Shown: one piece after another, positions 9,395-19,417 of the stretch | Position numbering within the stretch: position 1 is the first letter of the stretch | Layout of the letters: each line of letters starts with the position of its first letter | Source of the DNA: Muricea muricata | Lineage: Eukaryota; Cnidaria; Anthozoa; Malacalcyonacea; Plexauridae | DNA length: 64,000 nt | NCBI GenBank assembly: GCA_963855995.1 | Contig: OY979716.1 | Coordinates: forward strand, 52,828,158 to 52,892,157 | Direction of reading: 5' to 3' | Notes under the pieces: generated by a model | Told to the model about the DNA's origin: nothing | What the model saw: the letters and a program-made list of their open reading frames with translations, nothing else | Database searches by the model: none | Translations under genes and position numbers: made by a program

Positions 9395-9583
9395 TGTAGC
9401 GAACATTAGCAAACGTAGGCGCGGACACGAAGTATTGTCAGTTAGTATGCACGCGGGCGCAAATGGCGCTAGATGGTAGCGTAAGCCACCTTGTTGTAAC
9501 GTTATTGTAGTATTAGGACTAAACTTGTATTGACATTTTAAAGATTAAAGAATAGAGATTTGTACAAATAGTTTTCCGTTACA
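9395..9583 (+). repeat. 3' LTR
   Basis: 189 bases from TGTAGCGAAC to GTTACA, uninterrupted. It is preceded by the purine-rich AACAAGGAGAGAA. About 80 bases upstream, near 9305-9340, the same purine tract plus TTGTAGCGAAC occurs again, a partial duplication of the LTR boundary. Confidence 0.85.
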
Positions 9584-9632
9584 ATATTGTCTGTAAGACG
9601 TTTCGAAGTCTTCTTCAAGTGTCATTTTTTAT
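9584..9632 (-). pseudogene. 5' fragment of the split Polinton gene at 3997-4666
   Basis: A minus-strand ATG at 9632-9630 opens a frame that continues to the LTR target site at 9584, where it is cut. Its A-rich start context matches other genes of the element. It directly follows the integrase gene on the same strand. Confidence 0.5.
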
Positions 9633-10710
9633 TCGATATCTTTAATATCTTTAATTGGAATCCACGACCGGCTGTCGTACCCCAACCATTTTACTAACGC
9701 CATTCTGTTCTTTTTTCGAAGTACTTTTTCTATTCTGTACGTATCGTCTTTTCTGTTTACGACAGATAATTCTTCTTCGTAAAACTTTCCGATAATTGGC
9801 TCTTCTTCGTGATCCTCTATTTCGTAAATACTATGGTCTCCCCGAAATACTTTTGATATTTTAAAAATTTCCTCCGTAAAGTTAGCCTCGTATCCTTTTG
9901 CAAAAATACTTTTGTATTTGCTAACCCTAACAGTATCCCCAATTCGAAATTTAGGTAACGGGAACTCGCCCATAGGCAATCCGTATAACGTAATCCATAC
10001 CATATTTTCGTTAGTTTTGTTTACGTCTTTTGGTTTCTTATGGATGCTGCTGTGTTTGGTATTGTTATAATTTTTTGTAAGTTCGTCTAAAACGTCAATC
10101 CAGTTGTACGTTCCTTTGCTACAAAAATATTTCCACATCATTGTTTTTAATGTCCGATTAAACCTTTCGATGATAGCAGCCTTTTTGTCGGACTTTGTAG
10201 AAAAATAGTCTACCTTATGACTTTTCAGTAATTCTCCCTAACACCAACGTTGTAAAATTCTTTTCCTTCGTCAAACTGGGCAACATTAGGATGTTTCCCA
10301 AACCTTGCCTTAAAGTTATCTAGTAGTAGATTGACGGTCTTGGTCATATTTTTTGTATCCTTTCGGTAAACAGGTATCGTAAAGGCATACCGACTAAGGA
10401 TTTCTACAGCTGTTAATATCCATCGGTAACTTTTGTTTTTACTTTGTATTTCCCCATATCTATCAAATCTAACTGAATTTGGTCTGCAAGATCTTTTACA
10501 AAGGTTTTTTGGAATTTATGTTTTTTAACGAGAGGTTTGTATCTCGTGTAGGTTTCTTGCGTTTCTAGCCATTCTTTTACGAGCCGGCGGCTTACGCTTA
10601 CTCCATTTGCTTTTGCTTTTTGGTATAATTTTTCTGCAGATTGGTAGCCTTCAGAGGGATTATAATATAGGCCATATTCTGTGACTTCAAAAGTCGTTTA
10701 GAAAATGATT
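9629..10710 (-). pseudogene. Maverick/Polinton DDE integrase with chromodomain, frameshifted
   Basis: On the minus strand an integrase can be followed from about 10700 to 9629 across at least two frame changes, near 10480-10500 and near 10235. The DDE core is visible: first Asp in 'DLIDMGKYK' (about 10470), second Asp in 'FDEGKEFYN' (about 10270), and Glu in 'AIIERFNRTL' (about 10170). The intact 3' part (10141-9629, 170 residues) has the post-catalytic region and ends in a chromodomain-like fold, 'YRIEKVLRKKNRMALVKWLG' with a Trp/Ile core. Such integrases insert the element DNA, and the chromodomain is thought to guide it to chromatin. Lengthwise it would be near 350 residues, normal for the family. 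The gene is inactive here. Confidence 0.8.
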
Positions 10711-11287
10711 TTCGTTGCCCCAGTTTCCCAACTACTTTTTCTCGATATGGTTCTATGGACTTTTATGTGCTGAATTCAAATTTTAATGTTGTCACTTCCA
10801 AAAACCTGCAGTTTTTTTGTAACTTATGATCAAAAATCGATCTTTTCTCCCTGGAAACTTCATGTTATTTACAATTATTGTACTAGTCCAAGTCTCTTAG
10901 CAGGGGGGGTTTCTCACGGATACAGGCATTTTTGTATTGTTTTGATCACGGAGTTCATGAAATCATACTTTTCCAATGAAAACGTACGTATAAAATGTTG
11001 GCTTGATGATTCCATATTTATGTATTCTTATTTATGTTGTTTATTTATGCGAGACAATTGTGGACATTGGCCAAACGGTCTGCTATGCAAATTTTTATTA
11101 CCCTATTTTGTATATATGCTGTCAGTCATATTAATATCACTTTTGATATATATAATTTATTATATTATATTAATTTCAGTTTTTGTTAGTAGTGTGAAGT
11201 GTGCGTAGTGTTAAAGGTGTAAAGTAAAAAGTACTAAACATGACATGAGTAACATGAGTTTGTCCATTTTATTATTTATTAAATAAA
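10711..11287. promoter_or_regulatory. Divergent non-coding region between integrase and next plus-strand gene
   Basis: About 575 bases of AT-rich DNA lie between two divergently oriented Polinton genes. It includes a TA-rich run at 11140-11175 and an A-rich start context at 11275-11288. I see no gene. It is a plausible shared promoter region. Confidence 0.4.
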
Positions 11288-12446
11288 ATGGACGAAATTG
11301 AATTAGATAATCTTGGCGAGCAGCCCGTAGAGGAGGAAGAGGGAGAAGAAAAAGCAAACATTGATACCGATTGGAGGGACGAAAGTGTTGTAATTACCGG
11401 GGATCCAGTAAGGAAGGGACTTGACGAAGAAAAAAATGCCGACCGTGGATTAGGAGAAAAGCTCGGTGCTACTAAAAGAAGTTATACGGAAGGTAAGAAA
11501 AATCTTCTGAAAGAACTGCGTATCAAGATTAACAAGGGCGATGAACCGTCTGCAAAAACTCTCTTTGAAAAATTAAAAGTGACGGTGAATAGAAAAGGGA
11601 AGATACCAAAAAGGTAAAAAATTAGTGTATACAGAAGATGTAAAAAAATTATCCAAAGTTAACGAATTTAAAGAGCTCGTTAAAAATGCCAAATTGGAGC
11701 ATAAAAAAACACCTGCAGCTCTTGTAGAAAAAACGTTACCGGATATATCCGTCGGTACGGATCTTGCACATTCTGTTTTACGAAATAGTATTGAAAATTT
11801 AGAAAGTTTCATCGACGATATGGTTGCTGAAATAGAAGCGAATAGCGTGACGATCGATCAAGAAAAAATACGTGAATTCCGTGGCATTACAAAAATGTCC
11901 GAACATAATCTTGATAACGGCGGATTAAAAGTTCAAGAGGAATATTTTCGCGATCTTGCAAGAAACGAACCTAACGCATTAAAATCCAGGTTGTATGAAG
12001 GAATGGCCGGCGTTTGTGTTTTGAAAGCAGACGAAATCCGATTACGACGAAACGAACGACCCGAAAGCGAAACCGTTCAATCTATGATTGAAGAAGAAGC
12101 ACAAAACAACTTGACGCGTTTCGAACGATTTAAACAATGGTCTAAAAAAAACCTTGGCGGCATTTCTGTGGTTGCTATATCAGTTGCGGGTATTATAACA
12201 ACTATCGCTATGGGTGCACGAACCGTGATCAAAAAAGGAGCACAAGCCACAAGTAAATTTGCAAAATCACTTGCAAAATTAGGTGAAAAAGCAGCACCGG
12301 TTACAGGAGGTCTTCTCAATTTAGCGGCAAAATTATTAACGTTAAGTGCTAGTGCTGTTGGATTTTTATCGAAAAATTTATGGTTGTTAGCCGTTGGTTT
12401 GGCGTATATGTTGTACGAAAGGAAAAAAAAAACTAGTACTAAATAA
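11288..12446 (+). pseudogene. Polinton membrane-anchored structural-type protein, one frameshift
   Basis: Starts at 11288 (MDEIELDNLGEQ). The first 109 residues are acidic then basic, ending at 11617 by a frameshift in an A-rich run. The second frame (11625-12446, 273 residues) continues directly with a long helical region. Its C-terminus has three hydrophobic helices (GGISVVAISVAGIITTIAMG; GGLLNLAAKLLTLSASAVGF; LWLLAVGLAYMLYE) and a basic tail. A length near 385 residues with clustered C-terminal membrane segments fits a virion membrane or capsid-lining protein. The family is not recognised. It ends four bases before the start of the capsid-like gene, suggesting co-expression. Confidence 0.55.
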
Positions 12447-12449
12447 AAT

Positions 12450-12636
12450 ATGAATAGGAGTAAAGAATTAACAGCGGGTTATAAAAAAACATCGGTTCTT
12501 GCAAAAGAAATACGAGGAAAAAGGCGTTTCAACGTATCGTCGCTTCAAAAAACAGAAGCATCATCCGAAGATATTTACTGTGTAGATATTCCGGCATTAA
12601 CATCAAATCAATGTGTTATCCCGGATACGAGATAGA
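12450..12636 (+). pseudogene. 5' fragment of the Polinton major-capsid-like gene
   Basis: Begins with ATG at 12450 in an A-rich context and codes about 60 residues (starts MNRSKELTAGYKKTSV). The reading then hits the 3' end of the LINE insertion. The gene resumes at about 17165 on the other side. The fragment has the polar, basic N-terminus usual for this gene. Confidence 0.6.
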
Positions 12637-12813
12637 TAGTTTAGATAAATAGATAGTTTATTAAAAGCAGAATTACATAGCAGCCAGATAGCTGAATTGC
12701 ATAATTTGAATTTACAAACGTAAATAAGATTAATATTACATTAAATAAAGTTTAGAAACTTACAGATTAAAATATGCGTAACTAAAGTCTACAAATATTG
12801 AAATATATTAAAT

Positions 12814-14418
12814 TTATAAGAACTTCTTTGCACACATCGCAGGGATAAAGGAGTGTTTAAATCTGTCCGTATGGATTTGTGGAAGATCATATTCATGACA
12901 CTTACGAAGATGGCGGTTGGGACAATGGGTTGGTGGTAGAAGATAAGAGAGTTTATGCGAATTTGTTGAAATTCTTTCAAACTGATTATTGCAAAGATCT
13001 TGACGTCTCTTTTCTAAAGTAGCTAAACTGAACTGAGCTAGATTAGCTTCGTATGTGTGATTCGGGTTCATGATCGATAGTGCTCTTTTTTGGACCCTCT
13101 CAATTTCAGCACTAAGATACTGAGGCAGTGCATGGTGAAAAACTGGTGAACAGTATTCCAGGACAGGTCTAATTGTAGCACAATAAAAGTTTTTAATGTC
13201 CATCAATGGGACACCTGCCCGTTTAAGGAGGACAAGAGAATACAAACGCTTATTTGCCTTCTTAATGGTCTCAGTGACGTGATCGTACCACAATAAGTTG
13301 TTGGAAATCGTAAGACCTAGTACATTTGCTTTGGACACAACCGGAATATGGACTCCATCAACCGTAATCGGATCAAAAACTTGCTTGATCTTACTAAAAT
13401 CAACAATAAGTTCTTTGCATTTACCAGGATGAAGATTCATACGATTTTCGCCCGACCAGTTTTCGACCAATGTTACAGCAGCATGGGCATTACTGAAGGC
13501 TCCTTTAGGTACTGTTTCGGCTATTGACGTGTCATCTACGTACTTCCAGATGGGAACGTTTGGAGCTTTGAGGTCATTAATCATCAACAAGAAGAGCCAA
13601 GGTCCCAGTTTAGTTCCTTGGGGAACTCCGGAGGGGACAGACCCCCAATCAGAGAAGCAACATCTGGAAAGCTTTACGCGCTGGTTTCGGTCTGTAAGAA
13701 AGTCAGTGACCCAATTTTTGACCCAGCAGGGGATATCCAAACTTGATAGTTTTTTAAAAAGAAGGTAATGATCTATCAGATCAAATGCCTTCCTATAATC
13801 GAAAAGGACAAGTCTGACAGCAGCAGATGTTCCATCTGTTTCTCGCGACAGGTAATGTAGGATTGAGATAAGGGCTTGCTCAGTGGAAGATTTAGGTATT
13901 GCACCAAATTGGTCAGGATCAATCACTTTTAAGACAGCTGGACCAATATGGAATTTAACCACAAAATCCTCAGCAATTTTGGAGATAGAGGGAGTTAAAG
14001 ATATTGGACGTAACTGGTTTTTGATGTCATTAACTGGTTTCTTTTTTGGGACTGGAATTACATCAGCATTCTTCCAAAGTGTCGGCAAGCGCTGCTCTGC
14101 AAAACTGCGGTTTAGGACAGAGGTGATTGGGTAAGAAAGGATGTCAGCATATTCCTTTAAAAGCCAATTTGGGATTCCATCTGAACCGGTAGCCTTGTTA
14201 CATGTAAGACGTTGCAATTCATTCAAAACGTAAGGTTCGGTCACAAGCACTGATGGTACTTCATTAGTTACAGGGGGACACTCTAAAGGTCTGAACAGTT
14301 GCATAGGCTCCAAAAAAGCTTCATTGATCTTATTTGCGATAACCTGTGGTGACAAGTCTACGAAATCCTGAATGTTCAATTGTGAAGTTAAATCCTGAGA
14401 TCCAGATTGTGAACTCAT
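12814..14418 (-). CDS. LINE reverse transcriptase domain
   Basis: 534 residues without a stop. Conserved blocks are 'NKATGSDGIPNWLLKEYADI' (RT0), 'LRPISLTPSISKIAEDFV' (RT2), 'LVLFDYRKAFDLIDH' (RT3), 'GVPQGTKLGPWLFLLMIND' (RT4) and 'YVDDTS' (catalytic RT5). The thumb ('LHPGKCKELIVDFSK', then 'ANVLGLTISNNLLW') follows. It is the second half of ORF2 and is separated from the endonuclease frame by a single-base shift in an A run near 14460. It would copy element RNA at the nicked target. The domain itself looks intact, with CR1/L2-group character. Confidence 0.85.
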   Translation of the reverse strand: MSSQSGSQDLTSQLNIQDFVDLSPQVIANKINEAFLEPMQLFRPLECPPVTNEVPSVLVTEPYVLNELQRLTCNKATGSDGIPNWLLKEYADILSYPITSVLNRSFAEQRLPTLWKNADVIPVPKKKPVNDIKNQLRPISLTPSISKIAEDFVVKFHIGPAVLKVIDPDQFGAIPKSSTEQALISILHYLSRETDGTSAAVRLVLFDYRKAFDLIDHYLLFKKLSSLDIPCWVKNWVTDFLTDRNQRVKLSRCCFSDWGSVPSGVPQGTKLGPWLFLLMINDLKAPNVPIWKYVDDTSIAETVPKGAFSNAHAAVTLVENWSGENRMNLHPGKCKELIVDFSKIKQVFDPITVDGVHIPVVSKANVLGLTISNNLLWYDHVTETIKKANKRLYSLVLLKRAGVPLMDIKNFYCATIRPVLEYCSPVFHHALPQYLSAEIERVQKRALSIMNPNHTYEANLAQFSLATLEKRRQDLCNNQFERISTNSHKLSYLLPPTHCPNRHLRKCHEYDLPQIHTDRFKHSFIPAMCAKKFL

Positions 14419-14452
14419 ACCTGAAATTCGTTTAACTGCGCCCCACCACTGA

Positions 14453-15718
14453 CTAGGATTGACTTGTTTTAAGTTGACTGACCTTAGAAGTGAAGAATTT
14501 TTTCCGCAGAATCTTCCGTTCGCGATTGATTAAATTTCGAAGCTTACAAAAGCGGACGATATCACCAGAAATAAAAGGATTTTGACGGTGACGTATCAGT
14601 TCCTTAAAATTTGGGGTGATCCACGGACAGTCGTTCACATGGACTTTTACACGCTCAATTGGCATTATGTGGTTCAAACCGTTGATAATAAGGTTTGTCA
14701 ACAGATCCAGCTTGTCTTCACAACTTTCAAGTGAATCAAAGACAGACCAATTGATTGAATTAAGGTAGCGTCCTAGTTCACGTTTTCTGCTGATTCGTGT
14801 GTCCCGTTTAGTTATCACTTTTCTGCTTGGACCTTCTTGACGAGGTCTGACCTTTGGGTGCAACAGGATAACGTTATGGTCAGACAGGCCAAACGGGCGT
14901 AAGATTTCCACACCATTCTTGTCGTACATTTGATGTAGATTTGTCAGAACTAGATCTAAAATCTGATCTCCTCTAGTTGGGGAACGAACAAGTTGTTTCA
15001 TTTTGAATTGGGTCAATAGTCGACTAACATTCAAACGATTAAAATCTCCGGCAAGGAGGATACCACAACCAGGATACTGGCTTTCAATGGTAGTAAGAGT
15101 GGTTGACAAATAGGTTAGCATTTCGTTATCATCAGCGTTGGGAGGGTGATATATTGTTCCAATAATTATGCAAGGGACCCCACGAGGAAGTCTCTTTGGC
15201 CTAAGCCATGCCCATAAAACTTCTATATTATTAACTTGAAGATGCGCTAAAGATTTGAAATTAATAGAGTTCTTGATGTAAAGACTAACACCACCATGAG
15301 TGCCCGTCGTACGATTCTTCAGGATAAAATTGTACTCAGGAATGTAGATGCGATTGTCATTAATAGAGTCATGAAGCCATGTTTCAGTGAAACAAGCTAC
15401 ATCAGGCTTCAGTTCTAAAATGCAACAACGTATTTCGTCAATCTTGGGAGCTAAGGACGTGTTAGAAAGAAGTAACTTTAGACCAGCTTCAATATTAGTA
15501 TTGATATTTTGATTTAGCGTGTCGTAGGAACGTGCGATTGGTCTTGGTCTAAGAGCGCCGAGACTACGTGTTCGTCTTTCCAAAAACTGGCCTATGCGAG
15601 GAGTTATTTGCACCGGAATTCCATACTGTTCTCTTATGATTGGGGTGGGTCCTGGGATTGCAAGTGATATTACTGTCTCCTTGTCAAGCTGGTCACTTTG
15701 TCGAGATGGGCCAACCAC
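14453..15718 (-). CDS. LINE endonuclease domain (APE type)
   Basis: 421 residues, with the endonuclease core from about residue 100 on. It has 'CFTETWLHDS' (catalytic Glu), 'THGGVSLYIKNS', 'IIGTIYHPPN', 'ILLAGDFNRLNVSRLLTQF' (the G-D-F-N signature) and 'LDLVLTN'. It ends with 'GLSDHNVILL' (catalytic S-D-H). These are all hallmarks of the APE-type nickase that starts target-primed reverse transcription. The linker 'CPWITPNFKELIRHRQ' leads toward RT. It is interrupted from RT by one frameshift and from ORF1 by stops. Confidence 0.85.
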   Translation of the reverse strand: MVGPSRQSDQLDKETVISLAIPGPTPIIREQYGIPVQITPRIGQFLERRTRSLGALRPRPIARSYDTLNQNINTNIEAGLKLLLSNTSLAPKIDEIRCCILELKPDVACFTETWLHDSINDNRIYIPEYNFILKNRTTGTHGGVSLYIKNSINFKSLAHLQVNNIEVLWAWLRPKRLPRGVPCIIIGTIYHPPNADDNEMLTYLSTTLTTIESQYPGCGILLAGDFNRLNVSRLLTQFKMKQLVRSPTRGDQILDLVLTNLHQMYDKNGVEILRPFGLSDHNVILLHPKVRPRQEGPSRKVITKRDTRISRKRELGRYLNSINWSVFDSLESCEDKLDLLTNLIINGLNHIMPIERVKVHVNDCPWITPNFKELIRHRQNPFISGDIVRFCKLRNLINRERKILRKKFFTSKVSQLKTSQS

Positions 15719-15747
15719 TCCAAAGATTGATGCCGGTGTACTGTCCG

Positions 15748-17150
15748 TTAGGAAGGGATAATGCGTCGATGTATCCGAAAAGGATACAGGTTGGTAGTAT
15801 GCTTCAGGGCATTTAATCTTTGACGAGAATTGTCATCTTTATTCTGCGTTGCATTGGACAAAGTTGCATCCCTTCCGGGTGTTGTTTTAAAGAAAGAAAT
15901 TTGTTGCTTCTCTCGATATTGTTTTAACTGGTCGTGGAAATGTAGGGTTGGAGGTTTATCTGGATGGTCAACGATGTATCCTTTGTTATTAAGGGGGTGA
16001 TTTGTAGGAGGAATTGGTGACAATAAGGAAGGAGTACTCATGTTGTTATGTTTCCTACGATTCGCGTGATGCTGATTTTGACCAGATACTGAAATATTAT
16101 TAATACGGTTATTTGGCTGATGACTTGTTGTGGATATTAAGCGTTGACTATTATGTATCCTCCTGTAGTCTTTCAATTGCTGTTCGAGCGAAGGAATTAC
16201 TTTACAACCTGGTCGTTTATTCACACCTTTAGTGGGCTCGCTACATGTTTGTTTCTTAGTATTTGGTATTGAGGTGTGCGACAAACGTTGATTTTCGTGT
16301 TTCATCTTATAATCTTCTAATTGCTGGTTGAAAGTGTTGATTGTCGTTGGTATTTGCATATTCACAGGTTCATAATTTAGTAAACTTTGTACACTATTGT
16401 GTTTTAATTGACTAGCTAAGTGTCTTGTTAAGACCGAGCTGTTTACGTCTTTTGTTTGTAAACCATTGTTTTCGCTAATTGTTGAAACTTGGACGGTATT
16501 ATTAGTCTCCAAGGTCGAGACCGTATTCTTAGTAGGTGAAGCTTGTCGAATGCCTGGTTTACTTTTCATAACTTCCTCGCTAAGAATCTTTACTTGTTGT
16601 TCTAACATAAACGTTTTTGCTTTTCTTCCTCTAATTCCAAACGCATTCGAGTTACCTCGTTTACTAAATCATCAGCCCCTGTTAGTAGGTCATTATGTGT
16701 GCTAACCAAGGATTGCAAAGAGTCAAATCTGCTCTGCAGGATTTCTAGATCCATATTAAACTTCCCCATACTCGTGCGTAGTTCCGTTTGATCATGAACC
16801 TTTTCGCTTGGCTCGGTTGATATAGACATAGCTACGCATAGGTTAATCAAGAAATCCTTAGCCTGCTCACCAATTTTTCCGTTAAATGTTAAGCTATTTA
16901 GCTTCCCGGGGTACCATGTTGCTGTAAAATCAGATACGCTGCTGTCGAATTTTTTAGCACTGCCGCCAGGCGACCACCATTTGCCACGTTGAACAAAGAT
17001 CGATTCAATGGCTTTCCTTAACAGTTCAAAGCTGTTCCACCAAGATAGTCGCTTTCGGTCGTAGGTAAGATTGCCAACAATAATATGTTCACAAATTAAG
17101 TCTACGTCCCAATCAATCGTAGAATCTTTATCACATTGAGCAGAACCATT
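15748..17150 (-). pseudogene. LINE ORF1-type protein, frameshifted and 5'-truncated
   Basis: Two frames join near 16605. The upstream one (to 17150) has an all-alpha/beta region, 'WWNSFELLRKAIESIFVQRG' and 'FTATWYPGKLNSLTFNGKIG', then a coiled coil (MRLELEEEKQKR). The downstream one (16608-15748) continues the coiled coil (LEQQVKILSEEVM) and then a long Asn/Gln/Pro-rich basic region. There is no zinc knuckle or RRM that I can see. In this LINE group ORF1 binds RNA. The first residues read straight into the target junction, so the true N-terminus is missing. Confidence 0.65.
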
Positions 17151-17164
17151 TTGCACGATGGCCT

Positions 17165-18208
17165 TGTCGTTTAAATTTGCAAACAGTAATACGAAAAGTT
17201 GGTTTTTAAACAATCTTGGACGATTGCTCGTCGACCGACGTAGTATTAAAGTACAAGGCGTAGAAGTCCATCAAAACACGGGCCAAAGTATGTTGGAAGT
17301 CTACAAAGATTTGTGGCGATCCGACGACGACCGCGAAAACCGACAAAGTTATGGGATTGCGAACGAAAATGTCCGTAAACTTATCAGTGGCGACGATAGT
17401 GCTAACAAAGCTGCAAAAACCGACGGTGTTTTAGATTTGACGATCGCAAATATGTGTGACCGTTTGAAAATTCCGCTTGGGAAAATTTTATGCGATTACG
17501 GTCCTTTTGCACCTTACGGCATGTGCAATTTCGTCTACGAAATTACATCACCAAAATCTGAAAAAAATTATGGAAGCACAAACGAACGAAACTACCGGTA
17601 ATTATACCTTAACCGATATGCGATTAGAATACGAAATTATCGAAAGCGAACAGCTTGCTAGCAATGTAAGAGGCGAATTTGCTACCGGACGGTCTTTACG
17701 TTACGATTATAAGACGCTTTTAAAAACATTACCGTGGAGTAAAGATACGAGGGAAGTTATCGACATTAACATTCCGAGAATAAGTATGAAAGCGGTCGTC
17801 TTGTTATTTACGAAAAAAGATGCCGGAGATAGCGAAGAGTTTGTTTTCCCTAACTTAACACGCATCGACGTTACCGTAGAAGGAAATCCTAAGGACATTT
17901 ACAGCAACGGCCTTGCGAAACGAGACATGTACCGGGAAGCCGTCAGGTTTTTCAGCAAAACCGAATGCGAAAAGTATTTAGGAAGACGAAAATACTATAC
18001 GGACAAGTTTGCATGCGTTATTGATTTCAGAACCGTCGACGACGATGCCGTGAGCGGAAGCGGTCGAAAACTTGTTGGAACGAAAGCAGGAATTTTAATG
18101 GAAATAGAAAAAGAAACGACGACGGACGTGTCCTGTCATATTTTTGTGGTAGCCGACGGTGTAATTAATATTCTCGGTACGAATTTAAACGGAACCGCTG
18201 AATACTAA
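17165..18208 (+). pseudogene. 3' part of the Polinton major-capsid-like gene
   Basis: Resumes after the LINE at about 17165 and runs in one frame to about 17565, then in another from about 17567 to the stop at 18208, so it carries one frameshift. It is beta-rich. Notable segments are 'FLNNLGRLLVDRRSIKVQG', 'SGDDSANKAAKTDGVLDL', 'FVFPNLTRIDVTVEG' followed by 'IYSNGLAKRDMYREAVRFF', and a C-terminal 'CHIFVVADGVINILG'. Together with 12450-12636 it would give about 400 residues. Position just before the packaging ATPase, length and the fold pattern fit the double-jelly-roll capsid of Maverick/Polinton elements. The gene is broken by a 4.5-kb LINE and a frameshift. Confidence 0.65.
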
Positions 18209-18211
18209 AAA

Positions 18212-18807
18212 AATGAATACGCCATTTCATATGATAATCGTCGGAATGACGGCGTGTGAAAAAACACATTACCTTTTGGAAATGTTAGAACGAGATTATA
18301 AAAAACCATTTCGACTATATTTTCATCGTCTGCCCGACCTTAGAGGACAATAAAACTTATCAACACTGGAAATTTTTGAACGATCCGGACGTATTTGAAT
18401 TACTGTGCGCGCACGACGACGTGGAAAGAACGACCCACGAAACTGTAAATTTTGCAAAAAATACCGACAGTCTCATCATATTAGACGATTGTGCTGCTTC
18501 TAAAGATGTAAAAAACAGGACGAGCAAACTCGTGAAATGAGGATTTCACGGTCGAGATATTGGTTTAAGTACGATCGTGATTACACAACAACTTACGAGT
18601 ATTGCCAAGCCGTATAGGATGAACATTTCAAAACTTGTTACGTTCTATAATGCATGTAGGGACGATACGAAATACATTTTCAACAGTTACTTAAGTATCG
18701 AAAAAGACGAAAAAAAAAAAATTATCAACACGTTAAAAAATAACGATTATGCACGATTAGAAATACTGACAACACGTCCGTATACGCACCAAGTAATCAT
18801 CCCGTAA
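18212..18807 (+). pseudogene. Polinton packaging-type ATPase (FtsK/A32-like), broken
   Basis: ATG at 18212, three bases after the capsid-like stop. The Walker A region reads 'IVGMTACEKTHYLLEML', with Glu where the loop Gly before Lys-Thr is expected. Walker B is 'SLIILDDCA' (about 18472-18498), and a following 'STIVITQQL' resembles the sensor strand of A32-type ATPases. There is a frameshift near 18310 and an in-frame TGA at about 18537. The last 76 residues (18577-18807) are open. Such ATPases pump element DNA into the capsid. Length of about 198 residues is normal for this compact family. Inactive as read. Confidence 0.75.
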
Positions 18808-18808
18808 A

Positions 18809-18843
18809 TTTTTTACTAACTAAAAAAAAAGTTAGTAAAAAAA
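18809..18843. terminator. Gene-end stem-loop after the ATPase
   Basis: TTTTTTACTAAC (18809-18820) and GTTAGTAAAAAA (18831-18842) pair over a ten-base T/A loop. It starts two bases after the ATPase stop and touches the next ATG at 18843. Confidence 0.5.
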
Positions 18844-18971
18844 TGTTAACACTTCGTGAAAAAGTTTTAATCATGACAACTTTTTGCCCAACGTTCGCCT
18901 TCGCTTTAATCGTACTCGTTTACCCGGTCACAGCCATCGTCATCTTAACTCTCGTCCTAAAAAACATGTAA
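18843..18971 (+). CDS. 42-residue single-span membrane protein of the Polinton
   Basis: ATG at 18843, stop at 18969-18971. The sequence is a short basic N-terminus (MLTLREKVLIM) followed by an almost uninterrupted hydrophobic stretch with one proline, ending VLKNM. It is preceded by A-rich DNA like other genes of the element. It would be a tiny membrane peptide; the role is unknown. It converges on the minus-strand gene at 19002 with a perfect hairpin between. Confidence 0.45.
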   Translation: MLTLREKVLIMTTFCPTFAFALIVLVYPVTAIVILTLVLKNM

Positions 18972-18973
18972 TT

Positions 18974-19001
18974 ATTTTGTAACCTTACAAGGTTACAAAA
19001 T
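18974..19001. terminator. Gene-end stem-loop between convergent genes
   Basis: ATTTTGTAACCTT (18974-18986) and AAGGTTACAAAAT (18989-19001) form a perfect 13-bp stem with a two-base loop. It fills the space between the plus-strand stop (18971) and the minus-strand stop (19002). Confidence 0.6.
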
Positions 19002-19226
19002 TTATTCTGAGTTAAATTTTTTATCGGCTACGTGTGCACCGACCGTAATTCCACCAGATATTAAGCCGACCATCGAAATACACGGTGTTAAATAACCTAC
19101 AATTTTTTTAACGTCCCGTTTAAACAATTCGTTTTTAGCAAAATCGTTTTCCAACGATCCGTTATCTTTCACCAACTCCAAATTGTTCATAAGTTCCGAT
19201 ATTTTACTAATAACTAGACCCGTCAC
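19002..19226 (-). CDS. Small Polinton membrane protein
   Basis: 74 residues, intact. Residues 1-45 are helical and charged, and residues 46-66 (VGYLTPCISMVGLISGGITVG) form one hydrophobic segment with a short charged tail. One-span membrane topology is likely. Start MTGLVISKISELM. It lies downstream of 19258-19413 on the same strand. Family unknown. Confidence 0.5.
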   Translation of the reverse strand: MTGLVISKISELMNNLELVKDNGSLENDFAKNELFKRDVKKIVGYLTPCISMVGLISGGITVGAHVADKKFNSE

Positions 19227-19257
19227 CTGCTCCTTGACTTCTTGTCAACTAATTCAA

Positions 19258-19413
19258 CTAACAATCTAATTCTTGTCCTTGGTATTCGTCGTAAATTTTT
19301 TCTAACGTCTCGTCCGTCGCTTTTTCAATATATTTTGCAGTATATTTAATTTTCTTTTCGGCAACTAACCGTAACAATTCTTCTTTGTAAGCTATAACTG
19401 GTTCGTCTTCCAT
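19258..19413 (-). CDS. 51-residue charged helical protein of the Polinton
   Basis: Starts at 19413 in the context AATAAAATGG, coding MEDEPVIAYKEELLRL... and ending ...QELDC with the stop near 19258. Strongly charged and helical, no hydrophobic segment. It starts five bases after the stop of the fibre gene at 19418, so both are probably in one minus-strand unit. Function unknown. Confidence 0.45.
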   Translation of the reverse strand: MEDEPVIAYKEELLRLVAEKKIKYTAKYIEKATDETLEKIYDEYQGQELDC

Positions 19414-19417
19414 TTTA

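Larger units (their letters stand above)
4667..9583 (+). mobile_element. LTR retrotransposon (Ty3/gypsy-like gag-pro, internally deleted)
   Basis: The ends are two copies of a 183-189 base LTR beginning TGTAGCGAACATTAGC and ending CCGTTACA. The flanking target duplication is ATAT (4663-4666 and 9584-9587). Gag with two CCHC knuckles is followed by an aspartic protease and the very start of reverse transcriptase. Most of RT, RNase H and integrase is missing, so this is a deletion derivative. The LTRs differ by a 6-base indel and a few substitutions, so the insertion is not ancient relative to the Polinton it disrupts. A 1.4-kb TIR element sits inside the 5' LTR. Confidence 0.85.
12637..17160 (-). 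mobile_element. CR1-like non-LTR retrotransposon inserted in the capsid-like gene
   Basis: In minus-strand order it shows an ORF1-type coiled-coil protein (17150-15748), an apurinic-type endonuclease (about 15600-14453) and a reverse transcriptase (14418-12814). A 3' tail with AATAAA and short CTAT repeats ends at about 12640. It abuts the capsid-like gene on both sides, so it is an insertion. The ORF1 reading is open to the 5' junction without its own ATG, so the element is 5'-truncated. No clear target duplication is visible by eye. Confidence 0.85.

Noticed and set aside
10786-11208. 140-residue open frame in the divergent region of the Polinton
   Set aside because: Cys/Tyr/Ile-rich with no motif, and it overlaps the AT-rich presumed promoter region. 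Looks like chance.
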